A stretch of DNA of 64,000 nucleotides from Acuticoccus sp051016205 (GCA_051016205.1 CP136534.1:5084001-5148000), one strand, 5' to 3'. Positions 26,256 to 35,766 are shown, numbered from the stretch's first letter. The notes: generated from the letters alone by a model not told the origin. Numbers and translations are program-made.

Positions 26256-27380
26256 ATGAAGCGTAAGGGAAACGGCGCAACTCAATCGGATCTACGTATG
26301 GTTGAGGGTAGCGCATCGGATAAAGGCAAGGCTCTGTCGGCCGCCATCGCAAATATCGAGCGGCAGTTCGGCAAGGGCTCAATCATGAAGCTCGGTTCGG
26401 GCGATGCCATTGAGGTGGAGACAGTCTCCACCGGCTCGCTCGGGCTCGACATCGCACTCGGCATAGGGGGCCTGCCTAAAGGCCGCATCGTGGAGGTTTA
26501 CGGGCCCGAATCATCGGGCAAGACCACGTTGGCTCTTCACACGGTGGCGGAGGCCCAGAAGAAGGGCGGCATCTGCGCCTTCGTGGACGCCGAGCACGCG
26601 CTCGACCCCATCTACGCCCGCAAGCTCGGCGTCAATGTGGACGATCTGTTGATCTCCCAGCCCGACACCGGCGAGCAGGCTTTGGAGATCACCGACACGT
26701 TGGTGCGCTCGGGCGCGGTGGACGTTCTTGTGGTGGACTCGGTGGCAGCGCTCACGCCTCGGGCCGAGCTTGAGGGGGAGATGGGCGACCAGTTGCCTGG
26801 CCTCCAGGCGCGGCTCATGAGCCAGGCGCTGCGCAAGTTGACCGGCTCCATCTCACGATCCCAAACCATGGTGATCTTCATCAACCAGATCCGGATGAAG
26901 ATCGGCGTGATGTTTGGCTCGCCTGAGACGACCACCGGGGGCAACGCGCTGAAATTCTACTCCTCCGTCAGGCTCGACATTCGTCGGATCGGTGCCATCA
27001 AGGATCGTGACGAGGCGATCGGCAACCAGACCCGCGTCAAGGTGGTCAAGAACAAGCTCGCCCCGCCGTTCCGCGAGGTGGAGTTCGACATCATGTACGG
27101 CGAGGGCGTCTCCAAGGTGGGCGAACTCCTCGACCTCGGTGTGAAGGCCGGCATTGTCGAAAAATCAGGCGCCTGGTTCTCCTATGACAGCCAGCGTCTG
27201 GGTCAGGGGCGCGAGAACTCCAAGCAGTTCCTGCGCGACAACCCTGAAATTGCCGACACCATCGAAGCTGCGATCCGCCAGAATGCCGGCCTCATCGCCG
27301 ATAGGATCACCGGTCTTGCCGAACCTGAAGACGACGGCCCCCCACCTGAGGACGACGGCGAGTTGCCCGCCACCCACTAA
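26256..27380 (+). CDS. recA: Recombinase RecA
   Basis: A 374-residue RecA: strand exchange in homologous repair and co-protease for LexA cleavage. Walker A GPESSGKTT is at residues 83-91; FVDAEHALDP, the L1 region RAELEGEMGD and the L2 region FGSPETTTGGNALKFY are all present. The C-terminal tail is acidic and proline rich (EPEDDGPPPEDDGELP). The start at 26256 gives a slightly longer N-terminus than usual; an ATG at 26298 is the alternative. It follows cckA by 80 bases but has its own SOS-controlled promoter. Confidence 0.98.
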   Translation: MKRKGNGATQSDLRMVEGSASDKGKALSAAIANIERQFGKGSIMKLGSGDAIEVETVSTGSLGLDIALGIGGLPKGRIVEVYGPESSGKTTLALHTVAEAQKKGGICAFVDAEHALDPIYARKLGVNVDDLLISQPDTGEQALEITDTLVRSGAVDVLVVDSVAALTPRAELEGEMGDQLPGLQARLMSQALRKLTGSISRSQTMVIFINQIRMKIGVMFGSPETTTGGNALKFYSSVRLDIRRIGAIKDRDEAIGNQTRVKVVKNKLAPPFREVEFDIMYGEGVSKVGELLDLGVKAGIVEKSGAWFSYDSQRLGQGRENSKQFLRDNPEIADTIEAAIRQNAGLIADRITGLAEPEDDGPPPEDDGELPATH

Positions 27381-27401
27381 GGCGGCAACCCACAAAGCGC
27401 T

Positions 27402-27423
27402 GGAGGGGCAGAAGGGCCCCTCC
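27402..27423 (+). terminator. Hairpin downstream of recA
   Basis: GGAGGGGC and GCCCCTCC form a perfect 8-base-pair stem with a 6-base loop, 21 bases after the recA stop. No T-run follows. The rest of the 295 bases between recA and alaS shows no gene; I see no recognisable alaS leader structure in it. Confidence 0.6.
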
Positions 27424-27675
27424 ACACTCTCCCAGCACGGCCCCTCTGGACGGACGACGTCTGACGATCCACAGGCGCACACCGTGGCGCGCTTTCGCAT
27501 CTTTTGGTGCTGACTTGCGGACCGCCGCGGTTCGTCGGCGCAGGCGCTGAAAAGGGGGCTGCTGCGCAAGGACCTGGCACGGCCCAAAAAGCTGCGCCGC
27601 ACCCTCCCCCGTCGACATTCGCCCCCAACGTCGCTACGTCCCCGTACGAACCTTCAAAATCAGAGTGCGGCAACG

Positions 27676-30315
27676 ATGAGCGGCGTCAACGACATTCGGG
27701 CGAAGTTCCTGGACTACTTCCAAGAGGAGGGCCACGAGGTTGTGGCCTCGGGTCCCCTTGTGCCGCGCAACGACCCGTCACTGCTGTTCGCCAACTCCGG
27801 CATGGTTCAGTTCAAGAACCTTTTTACCGGCGCCGAGCACCGCGCCTACAACCGTGCCGTGACCAGCCAGAAGTGCGTGCGCGCAGGCGGCAAGCACAAC
27901 GACCTTGAAAATGTCGGCTACACCGCCCGCCACCACACCTTCTTTGAGATGCTGGGGAACTTCTCCTTCGGCGATTATTTCAAGGACAGGGCCATCGACC
28001 TGGCCTGGCGCCTCGTCACCACCGAATTCGGCCTTGCGAAGGATCGCCTGCTCGTCACCGTCTATGCCGATGACGATGAGGCCGCAGGCCTTTGGAAGTC
28101 CATCGCAGGCCTTCCCGACGACAGGATCATCAGGATCGCAACGTCGGACAATTTCTGGCAGATGGGCGACACCGGTCCCTGCGGCCCCTGCTCAGAAATC
28201 TTCTACGACCACGGGGACCACATTCCAGGCGGCCCGCCAGGCTCGCCCGATGAGGATGGGGACAGGTTCATCGAGATCTGGAACCTTGTCTTCATGCAGT
28301 TCGAGCAGGACGCGCCAGGTGTGCGCAGGCCCCTCCCCAAGCCCTCCATCGACACTGGAATGGGGCTTGAGAGGATCGCCACCATCCTCCAGGGCGTCCA
28401 CGACAATTATGACATCGACCTCTTCCGCCACCTGATCTCGGCGACCGAAGAGGCCATCGGCGCGAAGGCACAGGGCGAGGCAACGCCAAGCTTCAAGGTG
28501 ATTGCCGACCACGTGCGCGCCACAGCCTTCTTGATGGCCGACGGTGTGCTCCCGTCCAACGAAGGCCGGGGCTATGTGCTGCGCCGCATCATGCGCCGTG
28601 CCATGCGCCATGCGCACCTTCTGGGGGCGAAGGAGCCTGTCCTTTACAAATTGTTCCCGACGCTGACGGCGGAGATGGGCCGGGCCTACCCCGAGTTGGC
28701 GCGGGCGGAAAACCTCATCATCGAGACGACGAAGGCCGAAGAGGTGCGATTCGGCCGCACCTTGAGCCGCGGCATCGCCCTTTTGGAGGACGCCGCCAAG
28801 GACCTTGGCACCGATGAGCCTTTGCCGGGCGAGACCGCCTTCCGCCTCTACGACACCTACGGCTTCCCTTACGATCTGACGGAGGATGCCCTTCGCCCGC
28901 GCGGGATTGCCGTCGACAAGGCGGGCTTTGACGCGGCCATGGAGGCGCAAAAGGCCGAGGCACGAAAACACTGGGCAGGCTCAGGCGACCAGTCAGCCGA
29001 GCGGGTGTGGTTTTCCGTCTTCGAGCGCGTCGGCCCGACGGAGTTTCTGGGCTACGACGCCACGGAGGCGGACGGCGCCATCGTTGCCATCGTCGTGGAC
29101 GGCCAGGAGGTGGAGACGGTGGAGGCTGGCGCGAAAGCCCAGATCGTCACCAACCAGACGCCCTTTTATGCCGAATCCGGCGGCCAGGTGGGCGACAGGG
29201 GGGTGGCAACGGCAGGCCCTGCCCGCTTTGAGATTTCGAGCACCAACAAAGCGGCGGACGGGCTCTACGTCCACACGGGCACGCTGTCGGGCGGGCCGCT
29301 CAAGATCGGCGATGCGCTCACCCTTAAGGTGGATGCGGCGCGGCGGGATCTGACCCGCGCCAACCACTCCGCCACCCACATTCTGCACGAGTGCCTGCGC
29401 CGCGTGCTGGGCGACCATGTGGCCCAGAAGGGCTCGCTGGTCGCGCCGGATCGACTTCGGTTCGATTTCTCGCAGCCCACACCCATCACCGAGGCGGACG
29501 TTGCCGCGGTAGAGGTGGAGGCCAACAACAGGGTGCGCGAGAACGACGTTGTGGAGACACGCGTCATGGCCATCGACGAGGCAATGGAGTCAGGCGCCCG
29601 GGCCCTTTTTGGCGAAAAATATGGCGACGAGGTGCGCGTTGTTTCCATGGGGCGGGACGGCAACGCCCGCTTCTCGGTGGAGCTTTGCGGCGGTACCCAT
29701 GTGGCGCGCACAGGTGACATCGGCCTGATTGCGATCACCGAGGAAAGCTCCGTCGCCGCCGGCGTGCGGCGCATCGAAGCGCTGACGGGAGAGGCTGCGC
29801 GCCGTCACCTTGCAGGCGAGAAGGAGCGGCTGCGCAAGGTGGCCGCCCTCATGCGTGTGGGCTCTGAGGAGGCCGAAGCGCGTGTGGAAGCCTTGGTGGA
29901 GGAGCGTCGCCGGCTTGAGCGCGAGCTTGAGGAGGCAAAGAAGCGCCTTGCCCTTGCAGGTCCCGGCCAATCCCAAGAGGGACGCAACGTTGCCGGCGTT
30001 AACTTTGTTGGCCGCGTGGTTGAAGGGCTCCCGGGCAAAGCGCTCAAAGGCCTTGCAGACGAGGCGCGCGATGCGGCGGGTTCAGCCGTTGTCGTGATTG
30101 TCGGCCGGGACGAAGGGCGCGCCAGCGTCGTCGTCACCGTCAGCGATGATCTTGCCTCCCGCTTCGATGCCGTTGCGCTGGTGCGTGAGGGCTCCAAAGC
30201 GCTGGGCGGCAAGGGTGGCGGCGGAAGGCGCGATATGGCCCAGGCCGGCGGCCCAGAGGCCGACAAGGCGGACAAGGCCATCGAGGCCATCGCCGCCGCC
30301 ATGGAAGCCGCTTAG
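27676..30315 (+). CDS. alaS: Alanyl-tRNA synthetase
   Basis: An 879-residue class II synthetase, full length. The aminoacylation domain begins IRAKFLDYFQEEGHEVV with motif 2 around TSQKCVRAGGKHNDLENVG; the editing domain has NHSATHILHECLR and CGGTHVARTGDIG, whose His and Cys residues bind zinc; the C-terminal C-Ala domain has a coiled coil and a glycine-rich end GGKGGGGRRDMAQAGG. The ATG at 27676 has only a weak ribosome site. The recA-alaS order is conserved in many Alphaproteobacteria. Confidence 0.98.
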   Translation: MSGVNDIRAKFLDYFQEEGHEVVASGPLVPRNDPSLLFANSGMVQFKNLFTGAEHRAYNRAVTSQKCVRAGGKHNDLENVGYTARHHTFFEMLGNFSFGDYFKDRAIDLAWRLVTTEFGLAKDRLLVTVYADDDEAAGLWKSIAGLPDDRIIRIATSDNFWQMGDTGPCGPCSEIFYDHGDHIPGGPPGSPDEDGDRFIEIWNLVFMQFEQDAPGVRRPLPKPSIDTGMGLERIATILQGVHDNYDIDLFRHLISATEEAIGAKAQGEATPSFKVIADHVRATAFLMADGVLPSNEGRGYVLRRIMRRAMRHAHLLGAKEPVLYKLFPTLTAEMGRAYPELARAENLIIETTKAEEVRFGRTLSRGIALLEDAAKDLGTDEPLPGETAFRLYDTYGFPYDLTEDALRPRGIAVDKAGFDAAMEAQKAEARKHWAGSGDQSAERVWFSVFERVGPTEFLGYDATEADGAIVAIVVDGQEVETVEAGAKAQIVTNQTPFYAESGGQVGDRGVATAGPARFEISSTNKAADGLYVHTGTLSGGPLKIGDALTLKVDAARRDLTRANHSATHILHECLRRVLGDHVAQKGSLVAPDRLRFDFSQPTPITEADVAAVEVEANNRVRENDVVETRVMAIDEAMESGARALFGEKYGDEVRVVSMGRDGNARFSVELCGGTHVARTGDIGLIAITEESSVAAGVRRIEALTGEAARRHLAGEKERLRKVAALMRVGSEEAEARVEALVEERRRLERELEEAKKRLALAGPGQSQEGRNVAGVNFVGRVVEGLPGKALKGLADEARDAAGSAVVVIVGRDEGRASVVVTVSDDLASRFDAVALVREGSKALGGKGGGGRRDMAQAGGPEADKADKAIEAIAAAMEAA

Positions 30316-30343
30316 GCGGACCACAGCGGCGACTCTAGGATGG

Positions 30344-30748
30344 TCAGTAGCGCCGGTAGTGGCGGTGCTTGCCTGTGCAGTAGCGGATGATGCGCACGAT
30401 TTTGCCCTCAGGGGTGAACCGCACGATCCTGCGCTGACAGGGCGTATCGATAATGCGCACCTTCGGCCGCTGATGGTACCGGCGATACCGGCCGTGCCGC
30501 TTCGGCCCACGGTAGTGATCGCGATAGTAGCGGTCACGGTTGTAGCGGCGGTGGCCATGGTCTCTGTGGCGATAGTAGCGCCTGTCGCGCTTGTACCTCG
30601 GTCCAACGTGGTGGATCGGTGTCGTCAAACCCGTGACGCTGACGCTCACGGCCGAAGCCGGTGCGGCGGCGCTTAGAGGGGCCGCGTGAACCGCCATGGG
30701 CGCACTCAAAACCAAACCCGCCAACAGGGTGGCAGCAATCTTTCGCAT
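30344..30748 (-). CDS. Secreted Arg/Tyr/His-rich basic protein, function unknown
   Basis: A 134-residue protein with a clear signal peptide (MRKIAATLLAGLVLSAPMAV, cleavage likely after HAA). The mature part is dominated by Arg, Tyr and His: HHVGPRYKRDRRYYRHRDHG, then YYRDHYRGPKRHGRYRRY, and a C-terminal section with two cysteines (DTPCQRRIV, IIRYCTGKH) that could form a disulfide. The ATG has an AAGGAGAC site. Such proteins are frequent in Hyphomicrobiales but have no known role. No domain can be named. Confidence 0.78.
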   Translation of the reverse strand: MRKIAATLLAGLVLSAPMAVHAAPLSAAAPASAVSVSVTGLTTPIHHVGPRYKRDRRYYRHRDHGHRRYNRDRYYRDHYRGPKRHGRYRRYHQRPKVRIIDTPCQRRIVRFTPEGKIVRIIRYCTGKHRHYRRY

Positions 30749-30873
30749 CCCTCGTCTCCTTCTGGTGAGTGACGGGGACAGTGTTGCCGCTGTCGACTGA
30801 ACGGGGTTTGAGGTGACCGTTCATGCGGTGGCTATGTTTGTCACCAAAACCCTGACGGCACCCTCGCGGCTTA

Positions 30874-30899
30874 CAATTTGGCGTTATTCGTCTAAATTG
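30874..30899. promoter_or_regulatory. Inverted repeat upstream of the toxin-antitoxin pair
   Basis: CAATTT and AAATTG are perfect 6-base arms 14 bases apart, ending 31 bases before the antitoxin ATG. Xre antitoxins commonly repress their own promoter, so this could be the operator. The arms are short and AT-rich in an AT-rich patch, so confidence is low. Confidence 0.35.
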
Positions 30900-30930
30900 A
30901 TGCCATATGACGACAGATTTGGAGGCGAAC

Positions 30931-31344
30931 ATGACCTTGGCGAGAACGGTTGAGACCGCGCCTGGCGCCTTCGTGGAAGGGCCCATCAGCGAGGCTGAAG
31001 GCGCGGCCATGTTCCGCGCGGCGGTGAACCTGTTCCGGCTCTGGCAGGTGACGGACAAACAGGCCGCGGTGCTGTTGGACCTTCCCGTGCGCACCTTCGC
31101 GCGGTGGAAGGCGGACGGACCGGGACGCATAGGCCGAGACGGAAAGGCCCGTCTTTCCAACCTGATGGGCATTCACAAGGCGCTGCGTCTCATCTTCACG
31201 GAGCCCCAGCGCGGGTATGATTGGATGCGCGCGCCCAACGCCCTTTTCGGCGGCCGCTCTGCCTTGGAGGTGATGCTGAGGGGTGAGCTCGCCGACCTTC
31301 AAAGGGTCCGCCGCGCCCTTGATGCTGAACGCGGGCTTTGGTGA
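30931..31344 (+). CDS. Xre/MbcA/ParS-type antitoxin of a RES toxin pair
   Basis: A 137-residue protein. The N-terminal half has a helix-turn-helix-like stretch (LWQVTDKQAAVLLDLPVRTF, then ARWKADGPGRIGRDG), and the C-terminal half has the toxin-binding domain pattern LMGIHKALRLIFTEPQRGYD, WMRAPNALFGGRSALEVMLR. This is the COG5642 antitoxin family. The ATG at 30931 is chosen because GGAGG lies 5 bases before it; an ATG 8 codons upstream has no such site. The RES toxin gene starts directly after its stop. Confidence 0.9.
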   Translation: MTLARTVETAPGAFVEGPISEAEGAAMFRAAVNLFRLWQVTDKQAAVLLDLPVRTFARWKADGPGRIGRDGKARLSNLMGIHKALRLIFTEPQRGYDWMRAPNALFGGRSALEVMLRGELADLQRVRRALDAERGLW

Positions 31345-32067
31345 GTGGCGGCAATCAACCCATCGCACATCCCCGTGAGCAAGGTGATGTGGACAGGGGC
31401 GCGGCGCATCATCCGAAGCCGCTTCCCTCCCATCGACATTTTTGAGGACATTGCCGACCCAGCCGACTGGCCCCTCCTCATCAACGCGGAGATGAAGACC
31501 AACCCGCGCCTGATGGAAAGCATCGGCAACCTTGACCTTGTTCCGCCAGAGCGGCGCGTCTCAGGCCCAGGCGCAAGCCTTTTGATGGCCCCTTTCACCC
31601 ACGTCAGCACCGACAGGCCGAGCCGGTTTTCAGGCGGCACCTACGGCATCCTTTACGCCGGCAAGACCTTCGACACGGCCTTGATGGAAACCGTCTACCA
31701 CCACGGCCGCTTCATGGCGGCAACGGGCGAGGCGCCAGGGTGGACCTCGCAGTTCAGGGAGGTGGTGCTCGACATCGACGCCTCCCTCCACGATGTGCGC
31801 GGCGACACCCCGGGCTTTGAAACCCTGCGTGACAAGGAGGACTACACAGCGCCGCAAGAGGTGGGCCGTGCGCTGAGGCAGGCGGGCTCAGACGGCATCG
31901 CCTTCCTCAGCGTGCGCCACGAAGGGGGCGAGTGCGTCGGCCTCTTCTGGCCCGACATTGCGGGCAATGTGCGCCAGGGCCGCCACCTCGACTACCACTG
32001 GGACGGGGAGAGGGTGGACCTTTACCGCGACCCGAACAGCCGCGAAGTCTGGCGTCTCGTGGCTTAG
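31345..32067 (+). CDS. RES-domain toxin
   Basis: A 240-residue RES-family toxin, starting at a GTG immediately after the antitoxin stop. The conserved RES features are present: SRFSGGTYGILYAGKTFDTA with the Arg and Tyr, ALMETVYHHGRF with the Glu, and DGIAFLSVRHEGGECV with the Ser near the C-terminus. RES toxins degrade or modify NAD+ and stop growth until neutralised by the paired antitoxin. The N-terminus is somewhat longer than in the shortest family members. Intact, not a remnant. Confidence 0.9.
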   Translation: MAAINPSHIPVSKVMWTGARRIIRSRFPPIDIFEDIADPADWPLLINAEMKTNPRLMESIGNLDLVPPERRVSGPGASLLMAPFTHVSTDRPSRFSGGTYGILYAGKTFDTALMETVYHHGRFMAATGEAPGWTSQFREVVLDIDASLHDVRGDTPGFETLRDKEDYTAPQEVGRALRQAGSDGIAFLSVRHEGGECVGLFWPDIAGNVRQGRHLDYHWDGERVDLYRDPNSREVWRLVA

Positions 32068-32078
32068 CGGGCCGCCCG

Positions 32079-33266
32079 TCAGCGCTTCAGGGCATCGATG
32101 GCGCCGTCGAGGCCCGTCAGCGTCAATTCGAACATGCGCCCGTCCATGATCTCCGAGATCAGCGCCGTGGACTGTGTGTACTCCCAATGGCGCCTTGGGA
32201 CGGGGTTGATCCAGGCGGCCTTCTTGAAGTGGTCCATCAACCGCTTCAGCCAGACGGCGCCGGCCTCAGCATTCCAGTGCTCCACCGATCCGCCTGGCGC
32301 CAGCACCTCGTAAGGGGACATGGCCGCATCGCCCACCATCACAAGGCGCGTGTCGGGGGAGAAGCGGGCCAGAAGCTCGCCCGTCGGCGTCACATCCACA
32401 CGCCTGCGCCTGTTGGAGGTCCACACCCCCTCATAGACGCAGTTGTGGAAGTAAAAGTGCGTGAGGGTGCGAAATTCGAGCCGCGCGGCGCTGAAAAGCT
32501 CCTCACAGACGGTCACATGGTCGTCCATGGAGCCGCCCACATCCAGGAGCAGCAAGACTTTGACGGCGTTCTGGCGGGAGCGCCGCGTGCGCACGTCCAA
32601 AAAGCCTTCGCGGGCTGTGGCGGAGATGGTCTCTGCCATGTCGAGCTCTTCCTCAGCGCCGGTGCGGGCGAACCGGCGCAGCTTGCGCATGGCAATGCGG
32701 ATGGCGCGGGTGCCGATTTCGACGTTGCCATCAAGGTCGCGGAACTCGCGCTTGTCCCACACCTTCACAGCGCGCCTGTGGCGGCTTTCGTGCTGGCCGA
32801 TCCGCACCCCTTCGGGGTTGTAGCCGTACGCGCCGAAGGGGGATGTGCCTGCGGTCCCGATCCATTTGGAGCCGCCCTGGTGGCGCCCTTCCTGCTCCTT
32901 CAAACGCTGGCGGAGCGTTTCCATCAACGCCTCGAAGCCCCCCAGAGCCTCGATCTTCGCTTTTTCCTCCTCGGTGAACATCCTGTCGGCAAGCTGGCGC
33001 AGCCATTCTTCGGGAAGTTCTGTTTCTTCCACCGCGCCGGTCGCTTCGCTCAACGCTTCAAGACCCTTGAAGACACGGGCAAATACCCTGTCGAAGGTGT
33101 CGATCTCCGTCTCGTCCTTCACGAGGATGGCACGGGAGAGGTGATAGAAGGCGTCGATGTCACCCTCGGCGAGCCCAGCGTCCATGGCTTCAAGCAGCGT
33201 CAGATACTCGCGGATGGAGACTTTGACCCCCTCTGCGCGAAGGCCCTCGAACAGCGGGGTGAACAC
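32079..33266 (-). CDS. CoxE-like von Willebrand factor A domain protein
   Basis: A 395-residue protein. The N-terminal region (LFEGLRAEGVKVSIREYLTL) is typical of the CoxE-like family; the C-terminal half is a VWA domain with metal-site motif LLLLDVGGSMDDH and RLVMVGDAAMSPYE. These proteins work with MoxR ATPases; the only MoxR in view is 10 kb away. The GTG start shares a base with the stop of the upstream YcjF-like gene (TAGTG), so it belongs to the ycjX-ycjF-vwa operon. Confidence 0.9.
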   Translation of the reverse strand: MFTPLFEGLRAEGVKVSIREYLTLLEAMDAGLAEGDIDAFYHLSRAILVKDETEIDTFDRVFARVFKGLEALSEATGAVEETELPEEWLRQLADRMFTEEEKAKIEALGGFEALMETLRQRLKEQEGRHQGGSKWIGTAGTSPFGAYGYNPEGVRIGQHESRHRRAVKVWDKREFRDLDGNVEIGTRAIRIAMRKLRRFARTGAEEELDMAETISATAREGFLDVRTRRSRQNAVKVLLLLDVGGSMDDHVTVCEELFSAARLEFRTLTHFYFHNCVYEGVWTSNRRRRVDVTPTGELLARFSPDTRLVMVGDAAMSPYEVLAPGGSVEHWNAEAGAVWLKRLMDHFKKAAWINPVPRRHWEYTQSTALISEIMDGRMFELTLTGLDGAIDALKR

Positions 33267-34318
33267 TACCGCCCCTCCTCCGACGGGGTGATGCGGGAGA
33301 TCTCCACCAGAACGTCCTTCACCCGCGGCCGGCGTGTGCCTTCAAATGGCAGCGGGCGGATCACGTCGAGCGCGGCAAGGCCGAGGCGCGCGGTCATCAA
33401 GCCGTTGATCACCCCCTCGCCCAGCTTTGCGGAGAGTTTGGCGGCAAGGCCCTGGCCGAGCACTTCGCCGATGAGGCTGTCGCCTGCCGCCATGCCCCCC
33501 GTCACTGCAAGGTGCGCAATGGCATGACGCAAAACGCGAAAAAAGCCCATGATCCCTGGTCGTCCGCCGTAGCAGACGGCAAGGCGGCGCACCAGGCTCA
33601 GCGCCTCGAACACCACGTAGGCAATGTCAACGAGCGCCCTTGGGGAGAGCGCCGTCACCGCAGCAACGCGCCGTGATGAGCCGACGATCAGGCGCACAGC
33701 CTCACGATCAAGGGGTGCCAGCACCTCCCTCTCACCAAGACCGATGAGGTCGCGCCCATCGATGATTTCGCGCATGTGGCCTTTGAGCGCCTGGCGGCCA
33801 CGGGCGGTCTGCGGTCTGTCGGCGTAAAGGCTGATGAGGTCGTTGAGGACGGAGAGGGCCTTTTTGCGATCGTCCTCGGCAACGGCAATGTCGGCGCGTC
33901 TGCGAAGGGCTTCCACCTCTTTGAGGCGGCGCATGGCAAGCCACTCGCGTAAGACCATGCCAAGCAGACCCACCGCCGTCAGAACGGCAAGGACCAGCGC
34001 AAGCCCCCCCAGCGCAGGCACCCGCGCAAACAGGTCGTCCACGAAGGCGTAAAGGGACAGGCTGAGCGCGAGCGCGGCAAGGCCTGACAGCCCCGTCGCG
34101 AAAATGCTCAGCCAACTGATGCGCTTCTTGCGGCGCGCCGGCGGCGGCACGGTCACCACCGCCTCCTCCGACACCTCGGCGTCAAGGGGGTCAGGCGGCG
34201 GCACATCCGCGGCCTTCGGGCGGCGGCGTGGGCGCGGGGGCTCTGGCGCCGTCTCCTCCGGCGTCTCCTCGAAGGTGACGTCGTCGATCTCGAACACTGT
34301 GGGGCGGCGACGGCTCAT
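33266..34318 (-). CDS. YcjF-like membrane protein (TIGR01620/DUF697)
   Basis: A 350-residue protein. A proline-rich, charged N-terminus (PRPRRRPKAADVPPPDPLD) is followed by two membrane segments (LSIFATGLSGLAALALSLSL and LGGLALVLAVLTAVGLLGM) and a C-terminal DUF697 part with ALVDIAYVVFEALSLVRRLA and GGMAAGDSLIGEVLGQGLAA. It pairs with YcjX-like GTPases, as here: the ATG overlaps the ycjX stop (ATGA). Possible membrane-remodelling or stress role is known only loosely for the family. Confidence 0.88.
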   Translation of the reverse strand: MSRRRPTVFEIDDVTFEETPEETAPEPPRPRRRPKAADVPPPDPLDAEVSEEAVVTVPPPARRKKRISWLSIFATGLSGLAALALSLSLYAFVDDLFARVPALGGLALVLAVLTAVGLLGMVLREWLAMRRLKEVEALRRRADIAVAEDDRKKALSVLNDLISLYADRPQTARGRQALKGHMREIIDGRDLIGLGEREVLAPLDREAVRLIVGSSRRVAAVTALSPRALVDIAYVVFEALSLVRRLAVCYGGRPGIMGFFRVLRHAIAHLAVTGGMAAGDSLIGEVLGQGLAAKLSAKLGEGVINGLMTARLGLAALDVIRPLPFEGTRRPRVKDVLVEISRITPSEEGR

Positions 34319-35766
34319 TGCAGGCGATCCCCCATGAGAAACTGAAGCACACGGTCCAGCCTGATATGGGGTAGCGAAAGCAAAAGCCCGCTATTGGCCC
34401 GCTCGATCCGCCCTGGACGAAAGCGCATGGTGGTAACACCGTACTCATCACGCGGCGCTGTGAACACCGATTGCGGGTCGTCGGGAAGGTCGCCCGGGAA
34501 GAGCCCCACCTCCCGCTCTCCATCAAAGACGCGGCCGTTGATGCGCTCCCCCTTCAGGGGCGTGCCGACGATGGTGGGCAGCATCTCACCGTTGCGGTTG
34601 ACGGTGGCCTCACGCGTTGCCCTGACGGCGGCCATGGCAGCCACCTCCACCCTCACGCCTTCCAAAGAGGCGCGCGCACGGGCATCGGCCACGAGAAGCT
34701 TCAGAATTTCCTCCAGCTTGTCATGGTCGCGATGGTGGATGTGGTCGGCCTTGGTGGCCACGAAGACGATTTTGTCGATCCGCCGATCCACCAGCGAACC
34801 CAGGAAGCTGAGCCGTCCTGTGCGAAAGCAGGCAAGAACGCTGGTGAGCGCGCGCTCAAGCTCGCCCAGCGCTTCCGGGCCGCCGTTCAGCGCGGCAAGG
34901 ACGTCCACAAGCACGATCTGCCTATCGAGCCGCGCGAAGTGGTCGCGGAAAAAGGGGCGCACCACGTGAGATTTATAGGCCTCGTAGCGCCGCTCCATCA
35001 TCGCCCAGAGCGAGCCTTGGGGCGCGGTCTCCCCTGCGGGCACGGTGAGCGGGGCAAAGGTCAAGGCTGGCGAGCCCTCAAGGTCGCCTGGCATCAAGAA
35101 GCGCCCTGGGGGGAGCGCGGCAAGGGCGTTGGCGTCGGCCCGCGCGGCCTTCAGGTAGGCGGTGAAGGTCTCGGCAAGACGCCGCGCTTCCGCCTCGCGC
35201 GCGTCGGCAACGGGGTCGACCGCCTCAGCCAGTCCGCGCCAGGCGGCTGAGTCCTGCGGGCGGCGGGCAGCCTCTTCGTGGGCGTCGGCCGACCATTCCG
35301 CGAAGTTCTTGTTGAGAAGCGGCAGGTCGAGGAGCCACTCGCCAGGGTAATCGATGAGATCAAGGTGCAGTCTGCCTGGGCCGAGACGCCGGCCCATCAG
35401 CCGTGCGCTCTCGTACTCGATTGTCACCCGCAGTTCGGCAATGCGGCGGGTGGAGGTGGGCCAGACCCTGTCATCCACCAGCGCGGCAATGTGCTCCTCG
35501 TAGGCAAACCGGGGCACGTCATCGTCAGGCTGGGGGGCAAGGGTGGCGCGGGCAAGGCGCCCTTCCGCGTACGGGGAAAACAGAGGAAGCCGCCCGCCAT
35601 TGGTGAGGTTGTGCACCATCGCGGCCAAAAACACCGTCTTGCCTGAGCGCGACAGGCCGGTGACCCCAAGGCGCAAGCTCGGCGCCACGAAGCCTGACAA
35701 GCGCTCCTCGATGGTGGCGGCGACAAGGCGCGCCTCGTCACGCATGCGGTTCAGCCGTTCACGCAA
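34315..35766 (-). CDS. YcjX-like P-loop protein (DUF463)
   Basis: A 483-residue GTP-binding protein of the YcjX family. The P-loop is VTGLSRSGKTVFLAAMVHNL near residue 34, followed by DLIDYPGEWLLDLPLL (switch/Walker B-like) and IVFVATKADHIHHRD (the NKxD-like position). The start is a TTG at 35766 with a strong AGGAGGGG site 8 bases upstream; an ATG seven codons in lacks it. First gene of a three-gene operon with the YcjF-like and CoxE-like proteins. Confidence 0.9.
   Translation of the reverse strand: MRERLNRMRDEARLVAATIEERLSGFVAPSLRLGVTGLSRSGKTVFLAAMVHNLTNGGRLPLFSPYAEGRLARATLAPQPDDDVPRFAYEEHIAALVDDRVWPTSTRRIAELRVTIEYESARLMGRRLGPGRLHLDLIDYPGEWLLDLPLLNKNFAEWSADAHEEAARRPQDSAAWRGLAEAVDPVADAREAEARRLAETFTAYLKAARADANALAALPPGRFLMPGDLEGSPALTFAPLTVPAGETAPQGSLWAMMERRYEAYKSHVVRPFFRDHFARLDRQIVLVDVLAALNGGPEALGELERALTSVLACFRTGRLSFLGSLVDRRIDKIVFVATKADHIHHRDHDKLEEILKLLVADARARASLEGVRVEVAAMAAVRATREATVNRNGEMLPTIVGTPLKGERINGRVFDGEREVGLFPGDLPDDPQSVFTAPRDEYGVTTMRFRPGRIERANSGLLLSLPHIRLDRVLQFLMGDRLQ

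Noticed and set aside
27381..27675. Possible small RNA or gene between recA and alaS
   Set aside because: Apart from one hairpin near recA there is no promoter-terminator pair and no frame with a good start.
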